Source: Trissonchulus latispiculum
Taxonomy: Eukaryota; Nematoda; Enoplea; Enoplida; Ironidae
Length of the DNA: 64,000 nucleotides
Assembly (NCBI GenBank): GCA_030248195.1
Contig: JASAND010016363.1
Location: 23,517 to 87,516 of the forward strand
Direction of reading: 5' to 3'
The notes under the pieces are model-generated. The model saw nothing but the letters and a program-made list of their open reading frames with translations, was not told the DNA's origin and searched no databases. This document shows positions 20,231 through 34,300 of the stretch, one piece after another. Each line of letters starts with the position of its first letter. The first letter of the stretch is position 1. Made by a program: the position numbers and the translations under genes.

Positions 20231-20781
20231 ATAGGCAAAATTAATAGAGGTACAATACAACTTGGAATGATGCCCTAGTTACGTTGGGGAGCTTTGTTTA
20301 CCTGTTTCTCTACTTTAATCATTGCTCACTATTTCATTTCCACCTGTTTACCAACGCTGTACTACAATACCAATCAGTCTACTTTGCTGAAACATGTACA
20401 GTACTGCATGCTTGCTTCACTCCGAACTTTACTAAACCATAACATACATAAGCAACAGGCAGACATAGCTGACGGTACAGCCTATGTGGTAGAAATGACA
20501 TACAACCGTAGCTCTGACAATGACAATGAGTAGTTACTGTAAACAGTAAACGTCTCTACCGTTTAATCTTTAACATTGCACACTAAGTATACTCAAGCGC
20601 TGGATCTCACTTATCCATTGCCCCATTGGTTAACTGGGGTCAGTACATTGACATACAAAATGTCATTACACTGTCTAGTAATGCCACATAACACGTATGC
20701 ATGAGTAACTTAACTTTTGTATAGCACAAAAGCACAAAGCACAAAGCACGAAACTGGGGCAAGCCTTTCTTACCCGTGCTG
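20231..20781. other. Intergenic stretch downstream of the cysteine-rich peptide gene
   Basis: No coding sequence is supported. It contains a short AGCACAAA run (about 20722-20755) that would lie in the 3' flank or UTR of the minus-strand peptide gene. Confidence 0.5.
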
Positions 20782-20997
20782 TTAGCAGGAGCAGCGAGAG
20801 CTTGAAATTCGACCGTTTCTGGTGCTGCAGCTGGTGCTGTACGAACCGGAGGAGGCGCACCGATTCTTGCAGCACCGGTTGAATGAGCCGCAATCATTTC
20901 TGGCCTGAGCCTTACAGCTGCTACTGTAATCCCCAGCCTCTACTGCCAACAGCAGTACCGACAAAATCAGGGCACAGAATACTGCAGTCTTGAACAT
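20782..20997 (-). CDS. Small secreted cysteine-rich peptide, 71 aa
   Basis: Complete 71-codon ORF from ATG 20997 to TAA. Residues 1-21 are a textbook signal peptide (FKTAV start, hydrophobic core ILSVLLLAV, cleavage likely after VEA-G). The mature part of about 50 residues has eight cysteines at 28, 36, 42, 43, 47, 57, 69 and 71, a C-C-CC-C-C-C-C order rich in Ser, Arg and Lys. This spacing is reminiscent of knotted defence or venom-like peptides, but I cannot assign a family and do not claim activity. The strict cysteine ladder and clean signal sequence make a chance ORF unlikely. It may be a single-exon gene, although an upstream non-coding exon is possible. Confidence 0.65.
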   Translation of the reverse strand: MFKTAVFCALILSVLLLAVEAGDYSSSCKAQARNDCGSFNRCCKNRCASSGSYSTSCSTRNGRISSSRCSC

Positions 20998-21844
20998 CTT
21001 GGACAGATTTTATTGTTTTAAGCGCTGAAAATATGTAAAACAACATACAAAAACGGCATTTTAGAAACTGCCTTTCCCTTGACCGTGAGCACAACCGCAG
21101 CCAACGATAGACAGTGCTGCAGCACAGGCTTTCCTCGGGTTCTGGACATGGGGTCAGATCCGTTTCACAGTTTGTCCAATATTCTTGAAAAATTGACAAA
21201 ACTATAATTAGAATATTCCGACGAAGTCTGAAATTTTTTAAATTTTAGTATTAAAACCACGAATTTTCTATGCCTCTTGGCCGATATGCATCTTATCCTA
21301 TGTTCCTGACGGAGATAGGGTTTATACCCGGTTCGGCCTTTGGGGGCGGGGTTGGACCCCGCCATCACCCCAAATTTCTAGACTATGAAACAAAAATGCT
21401 AAAACAGAGTAACCAAGAAAAACGAAAATTGAAATAACAGTAAAGGTGCATTCATAGTAGCGATCACATATCGAACACACGTCGACGCCTCAGATTGTAA
21501 CATGCCGTTTCGTTTGACCGTTTAAAATCAATTGTAGCATATTCGTGCTCACAAACGCATGTGGACGCTTACGTACGCACGTCTGCTTGCGTCTGGAACT
21601 ATGATTATGCACCTTTAAGCTTATTAATTGCCGTCCTGCTGATACTTACAAAATCAAAACTTAGAATTGTTTCCCACTGATTTCAAATTTTAGTTTGATA
21701 AGGGGACGATTGAGAAGCGAAACGTTTTTGTCCCCGATTTTGCTGAGAAACTGCATACGAAACTGAAACCTCATTTCATCTCCACTTCTTGCTAAGATAG
21801 CTAGCTACATAGTTAGTTAGCAAGATTTTTGTTGGTTTTATAAG

Positions 21845-21960
21845 CTGAGATTGTAAATTTAAGATGTAACGTTATGCTGAGCTAACGAAAAGCTGAATCG
21901 AAAAACTGATTTCAGATTCCTGCTCAGGGCCCTTGAAAACCCAGTTTTGCAAGCCTTAGT
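21845..21960 (+). repeat. Dispersed repeat B, copy 1
   Basis: Shares GAGCTAACGAAAAGCTGAAT, CGAAAAAC(T/G)GATTTCAGATTC and AAAACCC...TGCAAG with 43395-43505, with AT-rich sequence around both. No coding potential. Confidence 0.75.
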
Positions 21961-23784
21961 CAACTCCAAGAACAAAAATTCTATTGATCCCCCCTTTGCA
22001 GACAAAAATTCCAAATTTTATTTTTAATAAATTTTAAAGTTTTAAACTGTTGAAATCGTCAGCTACAGTATGCCCCATAAAAGATTTTAAAGTTATTGTT
22101 CAAAAAATCAAAAGTAAGGGTTGGAGAGAAAATATCAGAGATGAAATGTTCTTTGGTTGCAAAATTGCAGCTCTCTCCAAACCCTAGCCACAGTACACTT
22201 TCGCCAAGCAAATGAGTACTACATAGCAGCAGGCAGAAACCAAAAATCTAGATCAAATAGTGCAAACTAGAGAAATTTAGCACTTATAAAATACTCGTTA
22301 TCAGGCAGTTTTCAGACCACTAATTTTGGAAAATCCGAAAAATTTATGGTATCAGCCGCAACACACATCACACTTTCATAGTTGTTATGCTCTCCAGTTT
22401 AGGACAAATTTGACAGTATTTCAGTAAAATTAGACTAATAGCGATGGGTCTTATCTCACACTGAACATGAAGACCAAATGGAACGTCAATTAAGGTATTT
22501 GGAAAAATCCAGGCAAGAGGTAGACCTAAGCATATGTTAGAAGTTAATTACAGAAAACCTATGTACCTTAAAAGAAATTAATTAAATTTGAATTTCTAAG
22601 TTATAGTAATTTCCAAGTTTATTCTAAGTTCTATAACTAAACTAAAACTAACTAACTAACTAAATCTTGTCACTTCACAGTGTGGCGAGAAATTTCACAA
22701 TTATGTAGGTATTTAGCAAAGGCACATAACGTATTAGTAACTTAATAACAACTTTTAGTAATTTTTGTTAGGCTGAAGAAGTTTTGCCCAAGAATGAAAT
22801 TCATTTCTCGGTTGCGGGCTAAATTTGTTCACAGTTTCTCAGTTTCTATTCTCATCCATAAGCTTATATTTCGCTGCTGGCTTGTAGGAAGTGAAAGGAA
22901 AATGCTAGAAATGCAAGGAATTGCAAGGAATTGCAAGAAATTGCAGCAAGACAGCCCGCCGACAGCAGTTCCAACTTTGATAGATTCCCCGGCGTCAACT
23001 TAAGGTCTACCTTACGCCTACCCTCTCCTGAGGAAAATTTATGGCACAAAGCCGGCTACAATGATATGCTGCTTTAATATGTTGACGAATTCGTAACAAA
23101 AGGGCTTTTCTTGGACACATTTTAGGGGCTACTGCACTAGAAGTGTGTTTGACGTGCAAGCTGACTGTGAATTGCGTGCACACTTTAATTAGGATGTGCT
23201 GAATGTGTGGTGTGCTGTTATTTACACTAAAGCGACACTTTTAGGCTGTGCGTGCAGAAGCACGCAGTCCACGTGCAGTTTTTACAGCAATCAGTTTAGC
23301 AATTATGATTAAGCCTTTTCTAAGCGTCGTAGCGGAGAGTCGCAAACACTTCCTTAGCTCGTTTGTTTTCAAACTTAACCACAAGTTTGCGGCTTTGACG
23401 CAGACGAAAACTTTTGCTTACAACTTCTTAATAGGCCTCTTTGACTTACACTTAAAGCATTGGCCAATCGGTAATGTGAAGTGGGGCAAAATGAAACCAA
23501 AACAAATTATGATTGCTTTCTTAACATGTTAACGTTTTGGTTTATTTTTTGTACTTATAATGTTTACTTTACAATTTTCTATTCTGACTACTCCTGTTTT
23601 CTTCTGATTGGAAAGCAATGAAAAAATTCGGGAACAGTTGGCAAAGCAAATTTCTTTCCAACAGCTACCATCTTTTTCTTAGTTTTAGATTTTGTATGAA
23701 CATGGTGATCTACCTTAGATTTACAGTTGCGAGTTTCCAGTTTTCAATAGTACCATTTCCAAAGACTGGCATATATATCTGAGA

Positions 23785-23845
23785 CGATAGAGCTGTAATC
23801 TTGTACGCCGCAGGTCATTGGTTCAAATCCTATCATTGTTCTAAT
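23785..23845 (+). repeat. tRNA-like sequence with B box
   Basis: Contains GGTTCAAATCC, a good RNA polymerase III B box, preceded by a degenerate anticodon-arm-like stretch and a weak A-box region (GATAGAGCTG). It does not fold into a complete cloverleaf by eye, so it is probably a tRNA-derived SINE fragment or pseudogene. Confidence 0.4.
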
Positions 23846-25354
23846 TTTTTCGTCATCCTACTAGCGCACAAGTACAAGCATAGTCACAACTCGAAAATAC
23901 TGACTTCTAAGCCAAAAGCATAATTATTAAAATTCGAATTTAGTTTTATACTCCCGTTCAGTGATTTTGTTATTCCCCAAAATTTCTCCTAAATTTTGAG
24001 AAATGTGTTTTGAAATATTGAAATATAATGACTTTTGCGAAAACTAGCAAAATGCTAAAACTGATTTCACAAACGTCAATACATTCAATTTTAGTTGTAG
24101 TAAAAATTGTCCGGTTCATTAGTTAGAAGGTTGGGATTGTTGTAGTATTTTCGTAAGCTTTCATCGTAAGTATTTTTCATCGTTCAAGAAACAAAGGAGG
24201 CTTGCTGGTGCCGTAATGTTTTGCCTACTGCATGTCATTATTTGCTGGATAATTTAGTCTGCAAAATGTTTAACACTTGAGTTGAGGCGACATAAAAATT
24301 GTACTAGCCTTATGGGTTTTCTGGTTTAAAGTGCGTTTTAGCTGTTTGCTCTGTAAATTCAAAATACCACATCTTGCCATTTTCCCTTAGATTTGTTGCA
24401 TTTGAGTATAATTTCTTACATTTCGTCGCTTTCTTGCAAAGCTATGTATACCACAGTAACCTCTGAAAAAAATTCCGAAACAAAAATGAACACCGGAACC
24501 TCCAAAAACATCTTCACATTTTTCGTTTCTTGGTGTCCCTCAGTATTTTTCAAAACTTTCTTTGGAGTACTATAAAAGTTATAATTCGGACAGAACTAAC
24601 ATATTGTAGCCTTTAGCCGGGTTAGTGACTTAGGATAAACTCTACTTTTGATAACATCACCTCCAAATTTGTATCCAAGTTTGGGTATAATACCTATTGA
24701 AAGCGCCAGTAGTGGTGACCGCAACTTCAGGATTGGAGAAGCTTGCACTAACCGCTTCAGTAATTATAAATAGTTTATAATTTACTAATTACACTAAGAA
24801 ATAAAACAGCCAATCACATCCTTTGGTTGATCATGCGTAACGGTGCTCTGATCACAATACGTGAATGTTTCCCCGCTCGAAAAAGGGCCGGAATCTCGCA
24901 AATCCTTGCACGTTTGGTGGTAGGGTGGGCATCAACCAATAAACTAACCTCTCCAGCTAAGAGTTTCTGCTTACTTTCAAGACGGCTTCCCCGTTTGGCA
25001 AGAAGTAATCGAATTGCAATGCCAACTCACACATCAAATGAGACTTTTTCAGTTTACACTTTGATCAAACGGAGACTGTTTTTTGAAAATGAGTTCACGC
25101 TGCAGTAATCCTATTGTATTTCCACTCAAAATTTTGAACTTGAATGAATTTGACTGGCTGCTTGTTCCCCCCACTCCACCAATAGGGGTAATAAAGCAAA
25201 TACCGTGCCGTCTTATTTGCTTAATTGCTTTTTCAGATTTCCATTTTGCGGCATACGGCAATTATTTCTCAATTAATTATCTATTAATTAATAATTAATG
25301 TGAACAAAACCTGTCACGCCACACCACCTAAGTCACACCTTTCCATAAACCTAA

Positions 25355-28300
25355 ATGTCTGCCTTATTCCTACGTCGTCCCACCACGGCCAATGACCCGT
25401 CCAATTACCGCCGGTCCAGCACCTATTTGGACATGGGGGGCACCCAGCCCACTGGGGGTCGGCTGTCACGTGACTTCCGCCGTCCAACCAGCACCCCGGA
25501 CATTTTCCAGGCTGAATTCCTGGATTTCCTGGCCCAGATCTCAGACCAGCACCGGCGAGGGTCACGTGACTCGCTGCCCGCGGCGCCTAAGCGTCGCTCC
25601 ATCCGTTTTGACACTGAGTCGGCCGCGGGCAGCGATGACGCTGTCAGTTTCAACGAATCCGTCAGCGCGACTGGCGGATTGGTTGACGCTGAGGACGAAG
25701 AAGAAGAAGAAGAAGAAGTAACGTGTTGCGGTAGAATTCGGGATTTCTACCGAAAATACGGTCTAAATCATGTGGTCCCTGTGATACTCCTGCTGACCTA
25801 CTGTCTAATCGGGGCCTCGATTTTGTATCGAATCGAGCACGATATTGACCGTCGGGTTGTGGAAGATGATCTACTTCGAGTCAACTCGGCTCGAATTATG
25901 GCGGCACTGCGGTTCGAGGAACTCTGGCTCGATCGGGCTCGACGGAGCAGCAAGGATCTTGCGGCTCATGTGGACCAAATTGTGGATCTGCTTCTAAATG
26001 CCACCGGGTGGCGCGAACCCAAACCCATGTGGGAGTTCAGCAGTGCTCTATTCTACACTGGAACTTTGATTACAACCATAGGTAGGGATTGAACTTTTCT
26101 TTGATTACGTCTGCTTACGACTTTGTTTTGGTTTGCAGATTTCTAATAATCGAAATTCTAAATATTTCCTGTATTGATTTCAATCTTTCAAGGGTGATGT
26201 AATTTCCAAAAAATAGAAAAATAGTTAAAAAAGTAGCCTCCGGTTTGCTAATCTGACGCGTTTCAGCTAACATTTATTTTAATTTTTAACATTTTAATAT
26301 TCAGAACTGTAAAGACATAGAGTAAAGATCTAAAGACATCTTGTGATTCAACCCCCACCTTAAGATATTCTGAATTATTGGAAGAAATTAGCTTCCTTAA
26401 GCTTTAGTTTTTCCTGACTTGTTGTTGCCCCTTGTGCTTCAGTCTTTAAGTCAGCACCTGATTAAGAAATTACCTACGTTTGTTTCTGTTTTAAGACTTT
26501 CCGGCTGTCAGCGCTTCAAGCTTCAGTTGAGTTTGAAGCTTTTGGTTGAAAAGTGGCGCTCTTTAGCAGGAGCAGTCCCTGTGTGTTGAAAAACTCGAAA
26601 TTCTTAGAAACAGTTGTGACCAATTTTTTATGACTTTGAAAGCTTTTTCAGCAGCACCTTTCAACCAAAACTTCAAGCTCACTAAATTTATGCCATATGA
26701 TGAAGGCCCCGAAAATGAAGTGTCTATTACTCTAAGTTTGAAAGAAAAATCAGTACTCCAAATGTACTTAAACAACCGATTTGGACAAAATTATTTATGG
26801 GGGGAAAATTGCTTCAGCAATATTCTGCAAACTACGGAAAAGTAAAAAACTATATAGCAAGAGCCATCTTCGGCAGAGAGAATCAACAATTAATATATTG
26901 CCACTGCTGAGTCACCGATAAGCAAAGGTTAAAGGTGGCAGGCAGGGGTAAGCTTGATGAGCCTGAAGTGGGAGTTCAACCGATTGCTCAGTGATGGCAC
27001 CAGCAGCAATTGGTGAAAGCGTTAAATGTGGCGCCACTGCAGCGGACCCGGGATACAACCAAGGTCCATTAGATCTGCAATCATTATAACTGATCATCGC
27101 TATCGAGCTATCAGCTGAACTCCATACCGAACTTATCAATTTTTCCTATGCCTGCCTCCCCCACAGAAAACGGGAATATGGACCGAAATCTGAAACCAGC
27201 AATATCTGCAAGCAAAAACTTCCCGATATGATTTCAACGATTCGATTCATGAATTGTATTTTTTGATCAAACGTTTTGCCACCGTCAAATGAAGTAGGAC
27301 GGAACGTTCATTATTTGATCGCCATTTTTTATTGTTCTAGGCTACGGTAATGTCTATCCCCATACGATTGGTGGTAAGTGTTTCACCATGGTCTTTGCAC
27401 TTTTCGGCATTCCATTGCTGTTGGCTATTCTGGGGGACCTGGGTGGAGTGCTCGGTCGAGGTCTGACCATCGGCTGGGAACGCATCAAGCGATTCTGTCG
27501 GCGTCAGCGTCGGCGAATTAAGCATCGCGCCGTTGAGAAAGCCACTGTGGCCAGTGAGCAATTACTTACTTAATTAATTAATTAATTTTAATTAATTAGT
27601 AAATTAATTATGAATTAATTAGTATAGGAATGAAACAATTCTCTAAGGCTGGGATGATTTCACGTGTTGAGCTTAATTGTTTGTTTATAGTTTACTACGA
27701 CCCACTGGCACTAAGTAACAATCTTTTAACCCATACGCAGAGTTTCAAAGATAAAATTCCTGTGGTCACGCTCTATGTCGCTTTATTCTCTCACTCTCCT
27801 CCCCCCCCCCAATTTTCGTAATTTAAAATCTAATGAGATAAAATGACATATTGAAATGGAACCTGCAAATTCGTGAATTGTACCCGTTACCACATTGATT
27901 TAGTTTTGTTTTCTGTCTGGTCTTTCATAAAACATGACTGAATTGTACCGGAATGTGTCTGAGTTTTTTCTCGTTTTTTTAGTTCTGAGTTGGAAGTAAC
28001 CTCCTGTATTTGCTGTTTCAGGTCTGGACAAGAACGGTCTGATCAAGGTGGAGATTCTGGAGGAAATGAAGGAAGTGGATCGGAGTTGGGAGGTGGACGA
28101 GGACTATGACATTCCGGCGCTTCCCGCCCTTTTCCTGGCCGTGGCCTGGCTCTTCTTCAGCTCGGCCATATTCCTGCTCTGGGAGAAGGATTGGAACTTT
28201 TTCGACGCCTTCTACTTCTTTTTCATCAGCGCCACCACCATTGGACTGGGTGCGTGGCAAGAGTACATAATACATAAGAGTATGACAGCTAGCAGACCTT

Positions 28301-31300
28301 CCTGTTATCGCCTACAGGCGTATGCTCTGCTCGACAACGGCTGACCCAAATTAATACCCTGCGCCTGCACACGTTTCTGTACGCTCACTCACCGTATCTG
28401 TACGTGTTAAAGCTTGACAACATAATGACTCTGTTGGTCGAAGACCTGCCTACGCCGAGCTTTAGATTGAGGGACTAATTTGTTTGAAGTGAACTAAAAT
28501 ACACGTCACTGAGCTGGAGATCAGCCGCTTGAGATCATAGCATGTATCTGCAGCTGATAACAGAGTGCCTGCCACCTGACACTGTGCAGTCTTGATACAT
28601 TAGAGGCCACGCTTTTGTTAATCTGTAAATTTCTTCTTTTTGCTGTTTCAGGAGACGTCGTGCCAGTCAACGACACCTACATGGTGAATAATTTCGGACT
28701 GGTAGTCATCGGCCTATGCCTGGTATCGATGTGTCTCAATCTACTCCAACAAGTAATCGAAGACTTCTTCTATCGAATCATGAAAATGATTCAGGAAGAG
28801 TATCAGAAGATGATGGAGGAGATTGGAGGCGTGAAGGAGGCGGACAAGGAAAAATTGCTCAAAAGAGTAAGAGTTCAGCAATTTTCGGTTTCTGTCCGGT
28901 ACTTGTGCTTGTGCTTGTGCTTGCTTATGTCGAGTATTAGAAACGTGGTAATTGCAGGGGGCTGTATGTAAAATTACTGCTACTAGATTTCTAAATTGCC
29001 CAATCTTAAATTCTTGGGAATCGAACCTCGGACCTCTCGGACTGGAGACGTCAACCACTAAACCACAGAGCCTGGTGGAAAGAGCACATAAATTCTATAT
29101 CATTGGTTTTCTCATTACAACTGTATATTTGAAATTGGCTTCCAGAAGGTCTAACCATGAATGCCCTACCCTATTGAAGTCTTGTGCACAGTTCATGCTC
29201 ACAACGTTTAGTATCCAAGCTTGTCATACTCTTATGTATTATGTACTCTTCAGGTGTGGAAAAAGCAGCCGTGGTGGGCCAAAACCCTCATGCCCGGTGT
29301 TATGTCCGAGAACAAAGTTCAACGTCTGAACAGCGTCACAGATCACACGATTCAGCGCGGTCTGGGCACCTCCGTAAAGTCCACTCAAACGGATCCACCG
29401 GTGGGATCCCCGAAATCCCCGGTGGCTGCGGCCCCGCCGGATCAGGTCTTCCAGGTGGATGAAACTCCACTTCTGGCAAGGTAGCTAGCTTGAGGTTCAT
29501 AATTTTTTGAATTTGAAAATTTTGACTCATACAAAAATTATTCTGTACCTTCTTTAGTCATAACTTTGCACGAAATATTACATAGCTATCTTCAATTCAA
29601 CCTACATTCTAAAGTTTACCGAAGCGTTTGTTTGCCCACTTTATTCCAAGCCGATTCAAAATAAACTAGATCAATCTGTTAACTATCGGTTTACTGTCCG
29701 GTAACCAAACCGGCAATTAGATGGCGAAACGAATGCAGGTTCTTAGGTCGCTCAAATAGTAGGGGCAACTCGCTCTATGAAATAAAGTAAACCCTGACTA
29801 ATGATGCCCTAATAAACAGAATTAAAGGCCATGATTTATTATAAGAAGTTACGGTATTTATTAAAGGCGGATCATAAGGCAATCAATAAGCATAAATTGG
29901 CACTACTGGCCCGACTGCACGACAGGTGAACAATAATCAGACTGATTACATAAGCATTTAAGCTAACTTATATGAGCTAAATGGTTGCTGTTTATAGCGA
30001 TTACATTGATCATTCACAAAAGTTACCAAAAGTAATTTGGAGCGGATTAACAGTTAGTAAAGTTGGTTTTTAACATCATCCCCCTGGAAATAATTTTAGC
30101 GCCTGATAAAATTCCAGGATAACGAGAGTGCTACCGTAATTCGAGTAAAGAATAAAAGTAAGTAAAGTCCCATTTCCAACTCCGTATGAGCGGACCTAAA
30201 CCGTGCAACACCGTGCAGTGCGCCATTCAGATGCCCACATAAGAGTGAAAAAAGAACTTCAAAAGAAAGAAAGATTTGGTAGCTATTGGTAGTCAAAATA
30301 CAAGTAACCTCGAAACGTAGGGGTAGACGTTTCACATTGAACGTAAACTTGATAGCAATATTAGACTAACTGTAAATCCAATTTAGAAAGGATCAAGAAT
30401 AAACCTAAGTTCACTAAGAAGAAAGTTCCCACAATAGAAAAATAAGTACCCTAAAGACCACTATTAAATAAAACCACACTAACACACAAAACCACAACAC
30501 ACACAAATCAATCACACTTACAAGTACTGATACTGGTCAGACAATACAATAATTCACTGCTTTACAAGATTAATATACGACAACTATCCTGTACACAGTC
30601 AAAAACAATGCAAGTTACCTTTACAACAGATTCAATACATCTTACCTTTACAACAGTGAAGAAGAAAGCTAAATACAACATAATACTGACAAACAAATAT
30701 AGGTTGATAATGGATCTTATTACATGACATTAACAGTGCATCTTATAAGATAAATATAGCTTACGCTAACAGTACAAAATTCAATACAGTATAAAGAAAA
30801 GAAACAATACAGTTAAACTACAGATTCGCAGATTCAACAGATATAAAGAGCAGAACAGAAACTACCGAATCAGTACAATCCATTCTAACTCAACTCTTAG
30901 ACCTTGGCATAATGCCCTCAGCATCAATGAATTGCATTACCGAAATGGTAGTTTAAAAAGAAAACAATTTCAACACAACAAGCAAACCAAAATAAACCCT
31001 AAATAAACCTAACTTAAAGATCCAAATAAGAAAAATCCAAGAATTTAGTTTATCCGAAAGATAGCAATTTTCAAAGTTACCTAAACTCACACAACTAAAC
31101 CACAAATACCACTACAAATATTCCAAGTTATATATTCATCCCCTGGCGAAAAATACGAGTGCCATCGAGTAAAAACACAAAAATAACATACATCATATCC
31201 TGACAAAGCCAAAAATAATCCAAATTCTATACAAAATCAAAGCTCAACACACAAAGAAAGATAGACAGAAATAGAGAAAATAACTAACAAACTACGTACT

Positions 31301-34300
31301 AACAACTACAGACAAAAATAAAGCACAAAATTTAAAAACAAGAAAAATTAAAGACTATGATAAATGGCAGTTTAACTGTTCGTAGAGATAATGGCTGATG
31401 TAAGGCCTTGAGATTGAGCATAAAGCACCGTTGGAAGGAATGCACTCGAGATGGAATATAGCTGCATAGCTGAAAATAGACAAGCATTCACAACCATAAA
31501 AATACTCGTAATCAGACTAAGAGATTCAATGCCTTTTAAGACTAAAGTCGATAGAAAAGAGAATAGATAGAGATAGAAAAGTGAAAAGAAAAGAATTTCT
31601 AAGATTTTACAAAGTCACGTTTTTACAAATGACTAAAGCTTCACTCAAAATAGAAAACTACTTAATTACACCAAACACATAGATACATCTTGAGTACCAT
31701 TTTTGTCCGACCTTTTAAAAGACAAAATTCAAGATAGAAAAGAAAAGAAGGTTTACAAAAGATAAGAGCTACTTTACACCGAAATGGCTTGAGCTGAATT
31801 AGGTGTTAAAATAAAGATAAAGAATAAGTATACTGCTCTAATCTACTACCTAAAATTACAAAGCAAATATAAAATACAGTGAAAATACAAAGATAAACAT
31901 AACATAATTAAGAATAAAGAAGCTTTATAACTGATTCTAGAATAAACGAGAAAATTCAAAATTCAAAAGTTCAATACGCAGAATTAGCTTGCCAAAATAC
32001 GTAACAAATACAAAACAACAAAAACAAAAACCACTGAACACACATATATATAGACGCTGGCATCTTATTTTTATTGGTCCTTTTAATATATGTAGGACTC
32101 GTTTTGCCTCTTTTGAGATGCCTTAATTTTCTCTGCGTCTCTATTTACAGCATTATTCTTTTTATGGGCATTTAGCTGTATATGCATATTATTACTGATA
32201 ACAAATACAAAATTCAAAATACAAAATACTGAAGTAGAATAAGTAAATGCCAAATTAATAATGAATCGAAAAACAGTAACTCTGATTAATTATGATTAAT
32301 AAAGAAAACCAAAACTGACTAACAATATATTGGTGACTTCTCGCAATCCGTGCGCACAAAATACTAAACTTGACTATCAGTAATACAAAAAACCGTATAT
32401 AAGTGACTACGCACTATCCGTACTATCAAAATACTAACAAATATGACTATAGCGAGCTAAGTCCAACTGAATACCAGTAAATTCGTCTTCGAAACAAGAT
32501 AATGAGGCGTTTTAGAAGTTCACGTATATAATTAGCCTCTGAATTAACTTCTTCTTCTTCACAACAACAACAACGAAATAACGAATAGATTGCTTGCTTT
32601 TAAATGACTTCTGATACTTCAAATTAGTAAACTAGCAAAACAACAAAACAACTGCTTTAGTAAAAAATAAATTCCACAAAAGTAAGCTTTCAAATAATTC
32701 AGATTCACGATTAGCAGAAACTAGACCAAAAGTAGTACGAAAAGTAGAGAAAAAGTAAAAAAAACGAAATACAAGCGATACACGCTACCAGACGACAGCA
32801 CTAGTCCTATGTATATACGACTAGGAGCACTGTGGGTAGCTACGTACTATGTGAAGGAAATCTTGCACTTAGCACGCAAAAAATAACGATATACAACCCG
32901 ATGACCGTAAAAAATAATACCACTTTTCATTACTACTTTTATACGTACATCTGGTATATACGTATATCTAATATCAAGATCTAATTGGCGATGACAAAGC
33001 TCGTGGCTGAGCAGTAATAATCATGTCAGGCTTTTCCACAGCAAATGCATTTTTCATATGCGTATACGTATATATGTTGCTTAAGCTTATCACAAATGCT
33101 TCCTTATCCTCAGCACTTTGTTTGCCCTTTTCATCATCAAATAATAAATCCAAACTATAATCATCCATCTTTGGAGCAATTGTCAATACAGTTCCCATAA
33201 AAGCTGAAGTATCACTCACTGAGTCACTATTCGCAAGAGCTTTGTTAGATTTCATTTTGCTTCTGCCATTCTCTAACTGTTCAAAAGAATCTTCACTTGA
33301 AGGCAGTACGTATACTTCCATAATTAAATGTCTTCCAGGGAAATCAGGATCAGGGACACGTATCCACTTTGTCTCCAAATCTTGCTCTTCTTTGAGACTT
33401 CCATTCCGTTTAGCCTTTCCAACTGTCGGCTGATCACGTAATACAGAATCCAAGGGTTCATCAGCAATGGAAGGGCCGATACCGATAAAATCCATGCAAG
33501 GGTCATAGTGTTCCAAGCCTTTCACAGCAAGAGATATGCCGTCATTGAGATCACTGTGTCCTGAAGGAAGCGCTTTATTGTTCTTGTCCATATAATCAAA
33601 CTCCAGTGGACATAAGGTCGAATTTGAAATAGTCGAAACCTGAGACTTTGGAAACGAAAAATTATGGTCTTGGCATTTTCTGCCCAGACTATCTGTCTGC
33701 TTCGAAATACCGTAGGACTTATCAAAATTATTCGAAGAAAACCCGTTCAAACAAGCGGATTTACGTTTGGGGAGGTATGACCTGTTTTGGGGGGTCAAAA
33801 ACGTACATTTTCCAAAATTTCGACCATAAGAAACAAAATTCGAGGGGTAAGAACGTGAAATTCTGTTCCAGTGCATTGCGCTTGGCCTAAAACTACTGTA
33901 CACTTGACTCTGAGGGCGCAATTTTGCGAATCGACCAGAAATATTTTGAGATTTGGGCCAAATGGCACTATGGCCATATCGAAAAACGTTTTGGCCTTTA
34001 GAAATTCTTGGAGAAACAAATCTAGGAAACCAATATCGGTTATAGTAGCAGTTCATAGAGCTACTCCTCATTGCGCTATTCGTTTGGTTCTGCCACGCCG
34101 TAAAAAAATTTTCGCCCGAAAAGTCTGGACGTACATCAAAGGTTCGAAAACGACCATTTTTCGAAAGATTTTTCGACCTAGAAACAGAAGTCTGAGGGTT
34201 AGGACGAAAAGAATGGTTGTTTCTGGTGTAGTTTCCTAGGCCACAACTAGGAATAACATTGAATTCGTTTCTGTACGTAGAACTTGAATTTCGACCAGAA

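Larger units (their letters stand above)
20998..25354. other. Gene-poor region upstream of the K2P gene
   Basis: I see no supported coding sequence. Contents: a small GGCGGGGT/ACCCCGCC hairpin (21345-21363), a dispersed repeat (21845-21960) and a tRNA-like B-box sequence (about 23785-23845). Short ORFs at 22794, 23248 and 24827 lack any family signal. The K2P promoter should lie in the last part, but no TATA box or initiator can be singled out. Confidence 0.5.

Noticed and set aside
28250..28344. Read-through of K2P exon 3 as an alternative C-terminus
   Set aside because: The frame stays open to a nearby stop, but a strong GT donor and a phase-matched exon 4 completing the second filter make the spliced form the gene; read-through would truncate the pore.
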